From the NCBI RefSeq assembly GCF_030268205.1, contig NZ_BSQF01000002.1, positions 682,001 to 746,000 on the forward strand: 64,000 bases of DNA, read 5' to 3'. Numbering within the stretch: position 1 is the stretch's first letter; each line of letters starts with the position of its first letter. The position numbers and the translations under genes were made by a program. Shown here piece after piece: positions 34,229 through 43,479 of the stretch. The stretch comes from Allomuricauda sp. NBRC 101325. Its GTDB lineage: Bacteria > Bacteroidota > Bacteroidia > Flavobacteriales > Flavobacteriaceae. Under the pieces are notes generated by a model, which was not told the DNA's origin, did no database searches, and was given only the letters and a program-made list of their open reading frames with translations.

Positions 34229-34594
34229 TTAATTTCTAAAAATAGGGGAATGCTCGGATTGCACATCCGTGATAAAGTATTTGGTGTCGCCCAACCAGAA
34301 AAAGGTGGTGTAACGTTCTTTATAGGTAACTTTAAGATATTCTCCTTGGTAATCTTTTAATTTTTCAATGATTTCTTTTTCATGGTCCTCCACCGAAAAA
34401 GAAAACACATTAGTGCCCGCCAATCCCTGACTAATTTGACCCTCCCAAGTTTTTACCAAAACCCCTTTTCTGCTGAATTTGATAAGTTCACCTGAACGGT
34501 ACCCCTCACTAAAAGGCACGTAATAAACAAATGCGAAGTAGGCGCCGAAACCCAATACAACAACGGCAATAAAAATGAATAAAAACTTTTTCAT
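34229..34594 (-). CDS. Small membrane-anchored protein of unknown function
   Basis: The 121-residue protein has one N-terminal membrane segment (residues 4-26) and a small beta-rich domain outside the cytoplasm (SEGYRSGELIKFSRKGVLVKTWEGQI). Homologues in Bacteroidota are sometimes labelled 6-phosphogluconate dehydrogenase in databases, as I recall, but it shows no Rossmann or Gnd motif and the label would be wrong. It starts 10 bp after the rmuC stop and is probably in its operon. Confidence 0.7.
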   Translation of the reverse strand: MKKFLFIFIAVVVLGFGAYFAFVYYVPFSEGYRSGELIKFSRKGVLVKTWEGQISQGLAGTNVFSFSVEDHEKEIIEKLKDYQGEYLKVTYKERYTTFFWLGDTKYFITDVQSEHSPIFRN

Positions 34595-34603
34595 GATCAG
34601 TGT

Positions 34604-35917
34604 TTAATTTAATGATTCAAAGTCGTCCTCATCGGCACGTTTTAAAATGGGTTCTGGCAAGGCTTTCTTTGCCTTCGCACCCATGACACGCAATTTTTCT
34701 ATACTGGTTATGATATTGCCTCTACCATCGAACAATTTGTTCATGGCGTTTTTGTATTCTCCTTTGGCGTCGTCCATTTTTTTGCCAACTTGCGTCAGAT
34801 CCTGCATAAATCCAACGAATTTATCGTACAAGGCTCCAGCTTGTCGAGCAATTTCCATAGCATTTCGTTGTTGTTTTTCGTTGCTCCACATAGAGTCTAT
34901 GGTACGAAGTGTAGCCAAAAGGGTAGAAGGGGTTACGATTACGATGTTTTGTTCAAAAGCTTTGTTGTACAGGGAAACATCCTCATTGATGGCAACCGCA
35001 AAAGCAGGCTCGATGGGCACAAACATCAATACAAAATCTGGACTTTCCATTTCGTACAAGTCCTCATATTTTTTAGCGGAAAGTTGCTCTACGTGTCTTC
35101 TTAAAGAATTGATATGGTCTTTTAAAAACTTAGGTTTGTCATCATCTTCGGCATTGGTAAAACGCTCGTAATCCGTCAATGAAACTTTGGAATCCACCAC
35201 CATTTTTTTACCATCTGGAAGGTGAATGATCACATCGGGAAGCACTCTTGTACCATCTTCCCGTGTAAAGCTTTGCTGCACGCTGTATTCCCTATCTTTC
35301 TCTAAGCCAGATTTTTCCAGTACGCGTTCCAAAACCAATTCGCCCCAGTTTCCTTGCATTTTACTATCGCCCTTTAAAGCTTTGGTAAGATTCTCAGCTT
35401 CTTGGGTTATTTTTAAATTCTGTGTCTGCAAATTCAGGAGTTGCTCTTTTAAAGCGGAGTGAATACTGATATTTTCCTTTTGGGATTTTTCCACCTTTTC
35501 TTCAAACTCCTTTATCTTTTTGTTGAGTGGGGTCAGGATGTTCTCAATATTTTCCTTGTTGCTCTTGGTGAACTTTTTGCTCTTTTCATCCAGAATCTTG
35601 TTGGCCAAGTTTTCAAATTCCTTGGTGAACTTTTCTTGAAGTTTTTCTACTTCTTCTTTCTGTTCGTTGATTTTTTCCAACAAATTGTTGGAATTGGCTT
35701 CCTCTCTTGCCAATTTTATTTCTAGACCAGAATTTTTCTCGCGAATACTATGTATTTCAGCCTTCAGCTCGGCAATCTGTAGCTCGGATTTCTGATTTCT
35801 ATCCTCCCAAACACTTTCGTTGGATTTGGTTTTTAATTTTTGAATGTACATGCCACCAAAAAGACCTGCGGCCAAAGCTATGATGCCAATAATCACATAG
35901 ATAAGTTCTGCGCTCAT
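34604..35917 (-). CDS. rmuC: DNA recombination protein RmuC
   Basis: RmuC limits rearrangements at inverted repeats and has a nuclease-like core. The 437-residue protein starts at the ATG at 35917 with one N-terminal membrane helix (MSAELIYVIIGIIALAAGLFGG). A long coiled coil (about residues 30-170) follows. The RmuC core starts QGNWGELVLERVLEKSGLE and includes PDVIIHLPDGKKMVVDSKVSL, with the DSK of a PD-(D/E)xK-type centre. An ATG at 35992 would put the helix inside and is rejected. Confidence 0.93.
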   Translation of the reverse strand: MSAELIYVIIGIIALAAGLFGGMYIQKLKTKSNESVWEDRNQKSELQIAELKAEIHSIREKNSGLEIKLAREEANSNNLLEKINEQKEEVEKLQEKFTKEFENLANKILDEKSKKFTKSNKENIENILTPLNKKIKEFEEKVEKSQKENISIHSALKEQLLNLQTQNLKITQEAENLTKALKGDSKMQGNWGELVLERVLEKSGLEKDREYSVQQSFTREDGTRVLPDVIIHLPDGKKMVVDSKVSLTDYERFTNAEDDDKPKFLKDHINSLRRHVEQLSAKKYEDLYEMESPDFVLMFVPIEPAFAVAINEDVSLYNKAFEQNIVIVTPSTLLATLRTIDSMWSNEKQQRNAMEIARQAGALYDKFVGFMQDLTQVGKKMDDAKGEYKNAMNKLFDGRGNIITSIEKLRVMGAKAKKALPEPILKRADEDDFESLN

Positions 35918-36062
35918 GAAATTGTTTCTGTTGGATAAAGATAAAGGATTGCAAAGATAAAATATCATTTCTGCGATGGCAGAAATCCACAATATTGTCT
36001 ATTGTAGTGGGAATATAGCGGACACTGAGCGTAGTCGAAGTGACCGTTGGGTTGTAACGTTT

Positions 36063-36842
36063 TTATTTATTCACTTTAAAAGTGCCCGTTTGAGGGTCAA
36101 ATTGAACCATTTCTGATGGAAATAAGCTATTGAAGTGTTGTTGATCGATAAGTTGGCAAGGGTCATCAAAGGGATTGCTTTTACCATCCAAAATCAACAT
36201 GGTATCACACAATTGAATGGCCAATTCTATCTCATGGGTTGAAAACAGGATGGTTTTCTGTTGATTGTGAGCCAATTCGCGAAGCATTTTTAAAATTTGA
36301 ACTTTATGGAACAAATCCAAATGGGTGGTGGGCTCATCCAAAAGAATCAATGGAGTGTCTTGGGCCATCGCACGGGCAATGAGAACCCGTTGCAATTGTC
36401 CATCACTGAGTTCATGGCATTTTTTATGGCGTAAATTGGTCAAAAGGAAAGCATCCAAACTTTCGTTGATTTGCTTTTTATCTTCAGAAGTGAGAGTACC
36501 CAACCAATTGGTGTAGGGTTGCCGTCCCAAAGCAATCAATTCTTCAACGGTCAAGTTTTTAGATGCTGGACTTTCGGTCAAAACCACGCTGAGTTCTTTG
36601 GCCATTTTTTCTGTAGCAATTTGCTTTATCGATTGCCCCTTGAGTTCAATTGTACCACTCAATAAGGGTTGAAATCCTGCCAATGTGCGCAATAAAGTAG
36701 ATTTTCCAACGCCGTTTACCCCCACAACTCCACAAAGAACCCCTGGTTCCAAGGAAAAATTAATATGCTCTGCCACCTTTTTGGTTCCATAACCAATGGC
36801 AAGTTCTGATACGGAAAGAATGTTTTGCAATTGGTTTTCCAT
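36063..36842 (-). CDS. btuD: ABC transporter ATPase for cobalamin uptake (FecE/BtuD type)
   Basis: It energises import by the adjacent permease. The 259-residue protein has Walker A GVNGVGKST (about residues 40-48), signature LSDGQLQRV, Walker B LILLDEPTTHLD and the switch histidine of FSTHE. The family covers iron-siderophore and B12 ATPases. B12 is preferred because the operon is divergent from a cobalamin riboswitch and a TonB receptor. Its ATG overlaps the permease stop by one base, so translation is coupled. Confidence 0.85.
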   Translation of the reverse strand: MENQLQNILSVSELAIGYGTKKVAEHINFSLEPGVLCGVVGVNGVGKSTLLRTLAGFQPLLSGTIELKGQSIKQIATEKMAKELSVVLTESPASKNLTVEELIALGRQPYTNWLGTLTSEDKKQINESLDAFLLTNLRHKKCHELSDGQLQRVLIARAMAQDTPLILLDEPTTHLDLFHKVQILKMLRELAHNQQKTILFSTHEIELAIQLCDTMLILDGKSNPFDDPCQLIDQQHFNSLFPSEMVQFDPQTGTFKVNK

Positions 36843-37873
36843 TAGAACATCATTTTACGTTTACGAACCAAAAGCCAAATTACAACTGGCGCGCCTACCA
36901 AAGAAGTAATCGAATTAATGGGCAAAACACTGGCCGAGTTGGGCATTTGCGCAATGGTATCGCACAGCAACATTAAAATGGCTCCATACAACAATACTGC
37001 TGGAATCAATATTTTGTGTTCCATGGTGTCAAAAATCTGACGGGTCAAATGTGGTACGGCCAAACCCACAAAAGCAATCGGCCCCGCGAAGGCAGTGATA
37101 CCACCTGCCAAAATTCCAGTTGCAATGATTAAGGTCATTCTGGATTTTTGCAAAGAAACCCCTAAACTTTGTGCGTAGTTTTCGCCTAAAAGCAACGCAT
37201 TCAACGATTTAACACTTAAAATACTAAGGGCGATTCCGATTAAAACAAGAGCGGCCAATAAAGTAATCTGATTGAAACTAAGATTGCTTACACTCCCGAA
37301 GGACCAAAAAATAAAACGGCGCAATTGTTCGGAACTGGAAAAGTAGGCCAAAACACTCACGATAGCGGAAGTGATGCTACCGAACATCAACCCGATGATC
37401 AAGAGCGCCATGGTGTCTTTTACGCGTTGCGCAACAATCATCACCACCAAAAGCACCAAAAAACTACCTAAACTGGCGGCCAAGGCAAGGGAAACATCTC
37501 CCAAAAATGAAAATGAGGTCAATCCCGTTAAAAGAGAAGTTCCCATTAACAATAAGGCGGCACCCAAACTAGCTCCTGAACTGATTCCCAAAACAAATGG
37601 TCCTGCCAAAGGGTTTCTAAAAAGGGTTTGCATTAAAAGTCCACTAAGCGCCAATCCACCACCCACCAAAATGGAGGTCAATGCCTTAGGTACTCTAAAG
37701 TCATGAACTATGTACCTCCAACTATCAATTTCTGGATTTCCCCCAAAAAGAATGGAAATCACATCGGGAAAAGGAATATTGACCGAACCAGAACCAATGT
37801 TGAGCAAAAGTGCAATGACCAAGGCTATGCCCAAAAACACAAAAGAAATTCGATATGTTTTTGCGTTTTGCAT
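36842..37873 (-). CDS. btuC: ABC transporter permease for cobalamin uptake (FecCD/BtuC type)
   Basis: The 343-residue protein has about ten membrane helices and the FecCD-family signatures GGGLALSGLLMQTLFRNPLAGPFVLGISSGASLGAALL and LAGGITAFAGPIAFVGLAVPHLTR. It forms the dimeric import channel with the ATPase downstream. It follows the binding protein gene with no gap (37873 and 37874), giving the order btuF-btuC-btuD. Substrate assignment rests on context, since FecCD permeases for iron chelates look alike. Confidence 0.85.
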   Translation of the reverse strand: MQNAKTYRISFVFLGIALVIALLLNIGSGSVNIPFPDVISILFGGNPEIDSWRYIVHDFRVPKALTSILVGGGLALSGLLMQTLFRNPLAGPFVLGISSGASLGAALLLMGTSLLTGLTSFSFLGDVSLALAASLGSFLVLLVVMIVAQRVKDTMALLIIGLMFGSITSAIVSVLAYFSSSEQLRRFIFWSFGSVSNLSFNQITLLAALVLIGIALSILSVKSLNALLLGENYAQSLGVSLQKSRMTLIIATGILAGGITAFAGPIAFVGLAVPHLTRQIFDTMEHKILIPAVLLYGAILMLLCDTIAQMPNSASVLPINSITSLVGAPVVIWLLVRKRKMMF

Positions 37874-39031
37874 TTATTGCAGCGGTTTAATAAACTGAAG
37901 TTGATGATCTGGTAACAGTTCGGGGTGTAAAATATGAACCAAATCTTTTAGCACGATATCGGGGCGTTGTGGTGCGGATTCATAGAAAATAAGTCCACCT
38001 TTTTCACCCTTTTCAATGGCATTGGAATATACGTTCTTATTCACAAAGGCATCAAATTCTTTGTGATGAGGGTTGATATTTCCCAATTCTTCATACGTTG
38101 TTTCAGCAGAAGGATTAAACCAAAAATCAGCTGCTTTTCCTTTTTCCAAAACAGCCTCTAAGCTCAACCCAATACTTCCTGTTTCATTATTGTCCCTCCA
38201 CAAATAATCGGCATTGGCATCCTTTAAGAACTGGGCCATCCAGCTTTGCCCGCCAGCTACATACCAAACATCTTTATACAATCCGCCAGTGAGCACGGTG
38301 GGTTGGGTTTTGGCATTTTTGGCCAATTCGGTTGCTTTTTTGTAGTTCCCTTCAATAGATGCAAAAATACTGTCTCCCAATTTTTCCTTTTGAAAAAAGG
38401 GAGCGAAAAATTTAATCCATTCCGCCTTGCCTAAAGGCGTTTGCTCCACCCATTCGCCATTGTAGACCACAGGGATTCCTGCCGTTTTGATAACGTGATA
38501 GGCTTTGTTGTCTTCACTTATACTGAATCCCACAATTAATTCTGGGTTGAGAACGAGTGTCATTTCTGTGTTGAGTTTTTCGTTCATCCCCAAATCTTGA
38601 ATTTGACCTACATTCACAAGTTTTCTGGCGTTGGGTGACGATATAAAATCAGTGTTTGGGAACCCTACAATGGCTTCGAGTTCGTCAAGTGCTTCCACGG
38701 GTGCAATATGCGTGGTGGAGGTCAACACTATTTTCTCAACCGGGGTGGCAACAATGGCATCAAAAGCGTCGGCAGGCAAGGTAATGGTTGCCAATTTTTC
38801 CTTTGGAACCAAGGCATAGGTAAAGGTTTTTTCCGACCCTGGCCAAGGTGATTTTACTTCAATAACCGTATAATTATCGTAAGTGTTGATAGTGAATCCT
38901 TTAGCATATGTAATTTGGGATATGGACTCTTTGGACAGCGCAACGACAGGCCTTTTTTCTTCTTTGCAGCCAAAGCCAAATACTATAATTAGAACCGCTA
39001 AAGCCGCTCTGAGTTGTTGTTGTATTGCCAT
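37874..39031 (-). CDS. btuF: Cobalamin-type ABC transporter substrate-binding lipoprotein (BtuF-like)
   Basis: The ATG at 39031 gives a lipoprotein signal (ALAVLIIVFGFGC). An ATG at 39115 would add 28 unlikely residues reaching into the riboswitch region. The 385-residue protein has the two-lobed BtuF/FhuD-type fold, with the start RIVLTSTTHIAPVEALDELEAIVGF-like segment (in VEKIVLTSTTHIAPVEALDEL), NPELIVGFS and AGIPVVYNGEWVEQTPL. A TACTTTTG -7 box at 39044-39037 would start the transcript at or near the ATG, leaderless or nearly so. Confidence 0.85.
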   Translation of the reverse strand: MAIQQQLRAALAVLIIVFGFGCKEEKRPVVALSKESISQITYAKGFTINTYDNYTVIEVKSPWPGSEKTFTYALVPKEKLATITLPADAFDAIVATPVEKIVLTSTTHIAPVEALDELEAIVGFPNTDFISSPNARKLVNVGQIQDLGMNEKLNTEMTLVLNPELIVGFSISEDNKAYHVIKTAGIPVVYNGEWVEQTPLGKAEWIKFFAPFFQKEKLGDSIFASIEGNYKKATELAKNAKTQPTVLTGGLYKDVWYVAGGQSWMAQFLKDANADYLWRDNNETGSIGLSLEAVLEKGKAADFWFNPSAETTYEELGNINPHHKEFDAFVNKNVYSNAIEKGEKGGLIFYESAPQRPDIVLKDLVHILHPELLPDHQLQFIKPLQ

Positions 39032-39036
39032 GATGC

Positions 39037-39044
39037 CAAAAGTA
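39037..39044 (-). promoter_or_regulatory. -7 box for btuFCD
   Basis: Minus-strand TACTTTTG ends six bases before the btuF ATG at 39031, so the mRNA would be leaderless or nearly so. No riboswitch precedes this operon in its own direction. Confidence 0.45.
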
Positions 39045-39099
39045 AGATTATTTAACTTTTGCAGAAAAAGATTAAACAGTTTGATTACTTTCGCACCGA

Positions 39100-39293
39100 A
39101 ATTTGGTTCGCTCAAACGATTTTCTTGAGGGATTAAAAGGGAATCCAGTGCAAAACTGGAGCTGTTCCCGCAACTGTAAGTTTATGCCAAACTTGATTTG
39201 GCACCTTTTTAAAGGATGTTGCTTTCTACAAATCCACTGTTCAAATGAATGGGAAGGAAAGGCAACATAAAACAAGCCAGGAGACCTGCCAAT
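39100..39293 (+). ncRNA. Cobalamin riboswitch aptamer
   Basis: The B12 aptamer is clear. GGGAA (39139-39143) pairs with TTCCC (39165-39169) around an inner stem TCCAGT/ACTGGA (39144-39149 and 39155-39160), then CGCAACTGTAAG. ATGTTGC (39216-39222) pairs with GCAACAT (39262-39268), and the B12 box GCCAGGAGACCTGCC is at 39276-39290. It lies in the leader of the TonB receptor gene and should lower its expression when cobalamin is plentiful. Confidence 0.95.
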
Positions 39294-39310
39294 TTCAAAC
39301 AAACAATGTT

Positions 39311-39358
39311 AAACTTTCGGGATAAAAGTTTACGTATGAAAATCATACTATTCTCCCG
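39311..39358 (+). promoter_or_regulatory. Expression platform of the cobalamin riboswitch
   Basis: AAACTTT (39311-39317) can pair with AAAGTTT (39325-39331), while CGGGA (39318-39322) can pair with TCCCG (39354-39358) around an inner GTATG/CATAC hairpin (39334-39338 and 39344-39348). The two outer pairings exclude each other. No T-run follows, so control of translation start at 39377 is more likely than termination. Confidence 0.5.
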
Positions 39359-39376
39359 TTTATTCAATTAAACGAA

Positions 39377-41239
39377 ATGAAGAAAAATCATTTTTGGTTA
39401 ATCGCCATGGTATTGGCGGGTAAGGGACTTTCTGCTCAAAATGTACAGCAGGATTCCTTAAAAGTGCATCAACTGGATGAGGTTGTTGTGAGCGATTCAA
39501 AATTTGAATTGAAACGCGAAAACTCAGGAAAAACGGTCATTAAAATTACGGCTGAAGAACTGAAACAAAAGCAAGGCATGACCGTGGCCGAAATCATCAA
39601 CAGCAAAAGCGGCATGGAAATCACGGGTAGCCGTGGTCGAGACGGTGATGTCTTAGGGGTTTATGTACGCGGTGGCCGTGGAAAACAAGTTTTGGTGGTT
39701 ATTGACGGCGTTCGTGTTTCCGACCCATCCACTTTTTCGCAGGAATATGACCTTAGATTGCTTTCACCCTCTAATATTGAGTCCATTGAGATCATAAAAG
39801 GAGCTGCGAGTACGCTTTATGGTACCAATGCAGCAACTGCGGTCATCAATATTACGACCAAAAAGAGTTCCCAAAAGCAAATTGCAGGTAGTTTTCAGAC
39901 CAGTGTGGGCACCAATCAAACTTCTGAGGACCAAAACTACAATTTTGGAAGCATCAGCAATGCGGTCAATGTAAATGGAACTTTGAACAAGTTCAATTAT
40001 GCCGTTGATTTTTCCAATCGCTATAAAAGCGGGCTTTCTGCTGCGGTAACGCCAGCAAACGAGGAGGATGTGTTTTCCCATTACAGTACCAATGTGCGTT
40101 TGGGGTATCAAATCACCAATCATTTTGAGGTTTCTGTTTATGGGAATCAGACCAAATACAATACGGAATATGATGCCTCCAATGCCGATGCCAACAATTT
40201 GGGGAAAAGCGAACAGCAACGGGCGGGATTATCCTCTTCCTATACTTATGGAAAAGGTTCCGTACATGTGAACACAGCATTTACAGATTATGAAACCAAC
40301 TCTTCCGACACTTGGGGTGAAAGTACTACGGAAGGAAAAAACTGGGTGCTCGACCTTTATAATAAATATGTGTTCGGGGAGCAGTGGCACACTATTTTAG
40401 GGGTAAATTATATTAAGGATGAGGCTGCCTTTTCTGATATTGCAGAGTTTACCATTGTGGATCCATATGCCAATGTGGTCTATATTTCAGATTTTGGTTT
40501 GAACTTGAATCTTGGTGGTCGGTTTAACCACCATTCCGAATACGGAAATCATGTGGTGTACAACGTGAACCCATCTTTTGTGTTCAAAACTACGGAAGGT
40601 TATGTGAAATTGTTGGGGTCTTACGCCACTTCATACATCACACCAAATTTAACCCAGCTTTTTGGCGCTTTTGGAAGCAATCCTGATTTGGAGCCTGAAG
40701 AAAACAGGACCATTGAAGGTGGTTTGGAGCTTCGAGCGAATGATAAATTACGTTTGAGTGCCATTTATTTTGACCGCAATGAAAAGAATACCATTGGTTA
40801 CGACTCAAATTTTACAAGTATTAATTTGGCGGATGAAATTGATGCCAATGGGGTAGAAGTTGAGGCTTCGTGGTTTCCTGTTCAAGCTTTGAGTATAAAT
40901 GCCAATTACACTTTTACGGAAAGAAAGGGTGATAATGCCATTCGTATTCCAAAACACAAGGCAAATCTTTCTTTGGGTTATCAAATGACGGAAAAGATCA
41001 ATTTTGTGTTGAACTATGCCTACACAGGAGAACGTTTTGATACAGATTTTATGACCTATTCTGATGTGGCTTTAGATCCTTTTTCGTTGGTGAACTTTTA
41101 TATGAGTCACGATTTAATTCAAAATAAACTTCGATTGTTCTTGAATGCTGAAAACCTCTTGAACGAGGATTTCACTGAAATAATCGGATACACCACCCGA
41201 GGTAGGAACTTTAGGTTGGGCCTAAGTTTGAATCTATAA
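39377..41239 (+). CDS. btuB: TonB-dependent outer membrane receptor, cobalamin type (BtuB-like)
   Basis: It moves vitamin B12 across the outer membrane using TonB energy. The 620-residue protein has a signal peptide (cleavage near LSAQN), then a plug domain (LDEVVVSDSKFEL near the TonB box, then VYVRGGRGKQVLVVIDGVRVSDPS and IEIIKGAASTLYGTNAATAVINITTK). A 22-strand barrel ends in GRNFRLGLSLNL with a terminal hydrophobic residue. The cobalamin riboswitch upstream and the divergent BtuFCD system fix the substrate with good confidence. Confidence 0.92.
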   Translation: MKKNHFWLIAMVLAGKGLSAQNVQQDSLKVHQLDEVVVSDSKFELKRENSGKTVIKITAEELKQKQGMTVAEIINSKSGMEITGSRGRDGDVLGVYVRGGRGKQVLVVIDGVRVSDPSTFSQEYDLRLLSPSNIESIEIIKGAASTLYGTNAATAVINITTKKSSQKQIAGSFQTSVGTNQTSEDQNYNFGSISNAVNVNGTLNKFNYAVDFSNRYKSGLSAAVTPANEEDVFSHYSTNVRLGYQITNHFEVSVYGNQTKYNTEYDASNADANNLGKSEQQRAGLSSSYTYGKGSVHVNTAFTDYETNSSDTWGESTTEGKNWVLDLYNKYVFGEQWHTILGVNYIKDEAAFSDIAEFTIVDPYANVVYISDFGLNLNLGGRFNHHSEYGNHVVYNVNPSFVFKTTEGYVKLLGSYATSYITPNLTQLFGAFGSNPDLEPEENRTIEGGLELRANDKLRLSAIYFDRNEKNTIGYDSNFTSINLADEIDANGVEVEASWFPVQALSINANYTFTERKGDNAIRIPKHKANLSLGYQMTEKINFVLNYAYTGERFDTDFMTYSDVALDPFSLVNFYMSHDLIQNKLRLFLNAENLLNEDFTEIIGYTTRGRNFRLGLSLNL

Positions 41240-41240
41240 A

Positions 41241-41271
41241 AAAGAAAAGCGGCCCATTGGCCGCTTTTTTA
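41241..41271. terminator. Bidirectional terminator after btuB
   Basis: AGCGGCC (41248-41254) and GGCCGCT (41259-41265) form a 7-bp stem with a CATT loop, an A-run before and a T-run after. The T-run touches the stop codon of the converging protease gene (41269). Confidence 0.88.
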
Positions 41272-42765
41272 TTGTTCTGATTTTAATTCTAATGGTTTGT
41301 CCAGATACATATTGTCTTTAAGCGGTGTTTGTATTCTTGAAGTGGTAAAAGATTCAGCTTTCATATGTACTGTAAAATCTATTTTGGCACCAACTCCAGA
41401 AATTTCTTGAAGTGCACGGGCCAATAAGGGCTCGTTAATATCGCCCAAAACTCCGAGGTTAGTTAAATCTTCACCAAGTTCAATATCGGGTAATAATCCA
41501 CTCGTATAATCGGAAAAACCATCTGCATTTTCGTTACGACCAACCAAAGGTTGCAATCCCCAACTGTTATTCACATTGATTTGTCCTGTTCTATCGTCAC
41601 TATAAATGAAGGAATTGCCTGGGTCATCTACTAGTGTAATGGAAAATTCATTTTTTCCGCTTGTGGTTTCACCAATATGAATTACGTCTATATAAGGGGT
41701 TAATCCATTCATTACCAATTCACTGGCGGAAGCTGAGCCTCCTGTTGCTATCACGAAAACTCTATTAAGGTTAAGAGTGTTGATAGCACTTGCACCTGTA
41801 GTATTGGTAAAGTAATCCGTTAGGTAATCCTCACTCAATTGTGCCTGAATTTTCGCATTCCAGAGTTGTTTAATGTAAACATCATTGGAGTTTGTTCCAT
41901 AGATCATACTGGCCAACAAACGTGAAGTGTTCACCGAACCACCTGGGTTATAACGCATGTCCAAAACCAATTCAGTAGCACCATCGGAAACAAATTGGGC
42001 AAAAGCAGCATTCAATTCTTCGTTAAAACTGCTCAAAAAGCGATTGTACATCAAATAGGCCACTTTGGTTCCGTTAACATCCAAGGTTTTGGCAATTAAT
42101 ATGGGGTCTTCAATTTGGTTTTCAATTTTAGTGAGCGACACTTCTTTAGCATTGTCTGAAATTGTATTGTTGGTTACGGTTGCCATACCTAAAGTATAGG
42201 TGCTGTTATCCCCAAAAAGCAAGGTCCGATAATTGTTTACAGTTAGTTGGGTTCCATCCACACGAGTAAAAAATTCACCTCGTTGAATATCTTTGGTCGA
42301 AGCATCTGAATCTGGCCAAATGTATTGCACATATCCAAAAACATTGTCGGTGTCACCAATAAGGCCCAAGCCAAATTCCAAACCATTGCTCTGTGATATT
42401 CCAGCAAGACTGTTAACTAAAGTTTCGTAATTATCTTCTTCGGAGCTAAAACGATCAATGGCAGCATCAGTTCCTACTATTACCCTATGGTTATTGCAAA
42501 TACTGTAATAAAAATTCTCAGGATCGGGGTAGGATTCCAAAAATGCCGTGTATTCCGCATTGGATGAAAATCGGTCATCCGCTAAATCAGCCACATCTGC
42601 TTGCCAAAAATACCAAAGGTTCATGGCTTGCCACATAAAATTTTGGGCCGTTACATCTGCTCCCGGGTCGGGATCAGGGGTATCGCCATTTTTAATGCCA
42701 TCATCATCACTACAGGATAAAATGGATAAAGACAATCCTAAAAAAAGGAAGAAATACTTATTCAT
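41269..42765 (-). CDS. S41 family peptidase, lipoprotein
   Basis: The 498-residue protein has a lipoprotein signal (LSLSILSC, Cys18) followed by an acidic linker (SDDDGIKNGDTPDPDPGAD) that looks like a lipoprotein export signal of Bacteroidota. After an N-terminal helical region and a short PDZ-like segment (FGYVQYIWPDSDASTKDIQRGEFFTRVDG) comes the S41 core: LDMRYNPGGSV and VIATGGSASASELV, which holds the serine nucleophile. It belongs to a different subgroup from the S41 protein at 7408. It acts at the cell envelope. Confidence 0.88.
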   Translation of the reverse strand: MNKYFFLFLGLSLSILSCSDDDGIKNGDTPDPDPGADVTAQNFMWQAMNLWYFWQADVADLADDRFSSNAEYTAFLESYPDPENFYYSICNNHRVIVGTDAAIDRFSSEEDNYETLVNSLAGISQSNGLEFGLGLIGDTDNVFGYVQYIWPDSDASTKDIQRGEFFTRVDGTQLTVNNYRTLLFGDNSTYTLGMATVTNNTISDNAKEVSLTKIENQIEDPILIAKTLDVNGTKVAYLMYNRFLSSFNEELNAAFAQFVSDGATELVLDMRYNPGGSVNTSRLLASMIYGTNSNDVYIKQLWNAKIQAQLSEDYLTDYFTNTTGASAINTLNLNRVFVIATGGSASASELVMNGLTPYIDVIHIGETTSGKNEFSITLVDDPGNSFIYSDDRTGQINVNNSWGLQPLVGRNENADGFSDYTSGLLPDIELGEDLTNLGVLGDINEPLLARALQEISGVGAKIDFTVHMKAESFTTSRIQTPLKDNMYLDKPLELKSEQ

Positions 42766-42969
42766 AGCATCAATTTTTGAAGGAATTCCGCAAATATCAT
42801 TCCAATATGATAGGTTAAGGGTATTGATTCGGGAATCCTTAAATGTATAATTTTACTATGCAAAATAGGCACATCTTAGCAGATTGCAAATTTTTTGTAA
42901 CAAATTTCGATATGCTTCGTCGTGATAGTGTAGGTCGATATGAAGAGCTGCAACAACTAAGACAACCAA

Positions 42970-43479
42970 ATGAAACAAACAGAATTTTTAAACGTGGTAA
43001 TGCCCTTTAAGGACAAGCTATACCGAATGGCCAAACGCCTTTTGGTGTCCAGGGAGGAAGCGGAAGACGCCACACAGGAAATTTTGTTGAAGCTTTGGTC
43101 AAAGAACGAGTCGATGGGAGAGTACAAAAATGTAGAGGCCTTTGCCATGACCATGACCAAAAACTTTTGTTTGGACCGATTAAAGTCCAAACAAGCTGGC
43201 AACCTAAAATTGGTACACAGCAATTACACCGACGAAACCACATCGTTACAAAAACAGTTGGAAGCGGAGGACAGTATAAGCTGGATGGAACGGATCATGG
43301 AAGAATTGCCAGAGCAACAAAAGATGATATTGCAACTGCGGGATGTAGAGCAATATGAGTTCGAGGAAATCTGCGAACTATTGGACATGAAGCCAACGGC
43401 AGTGCGCGTGGCACTTTCGAGGGCGAGAAAAACAGTAAAAGAGGAATTAATAAAAAAACATAGCTATGGAATTGGGTAA
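42970..43479 (+). CDS. ECF-type RNA polymerase sigma factor
   Basis: The 169-residue protein has sigma-70 region 2 (LYRMAKRLLVSREEAEDATQEILLKLWSK, residues about 16-44) and region 4 (LPEQQKMILQLRDVEQYEFEEICELLDMKPTAVRVALSRARKTVKEEL). It directs RNA polymerase to stress or envelope genes. Its end overlaps the next gene by 14 bp, so the two are coupled. The operon continues with two DUF4252 genes, a layout common in Flavobacteriaceae and of unknown signal. Confidence 0.93.
   Translation: MKQTEFLNVVMPFKDKLYRMAKRLLVSREEAEDATQEILLKLWSKNESMGEYKNVEAFAMTMTKNFCLDRLKSKQAGNLKLVHSNYTDETTSLQKQLEAEDSISWMERIMEELPEQQKMILQLRDVEQYEFEEICELLDMKPTAVRVALSRARKTVKEELIKKHSYGIG

Noticed and set aside
34229..34594. 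Label of 6-phosphogluconate dehydrogenase for the small membrane protein
   Set aside because: It has no Rossmann or Gnd motif and is only 121 residues; the genuine gnd is at 28922-30334.
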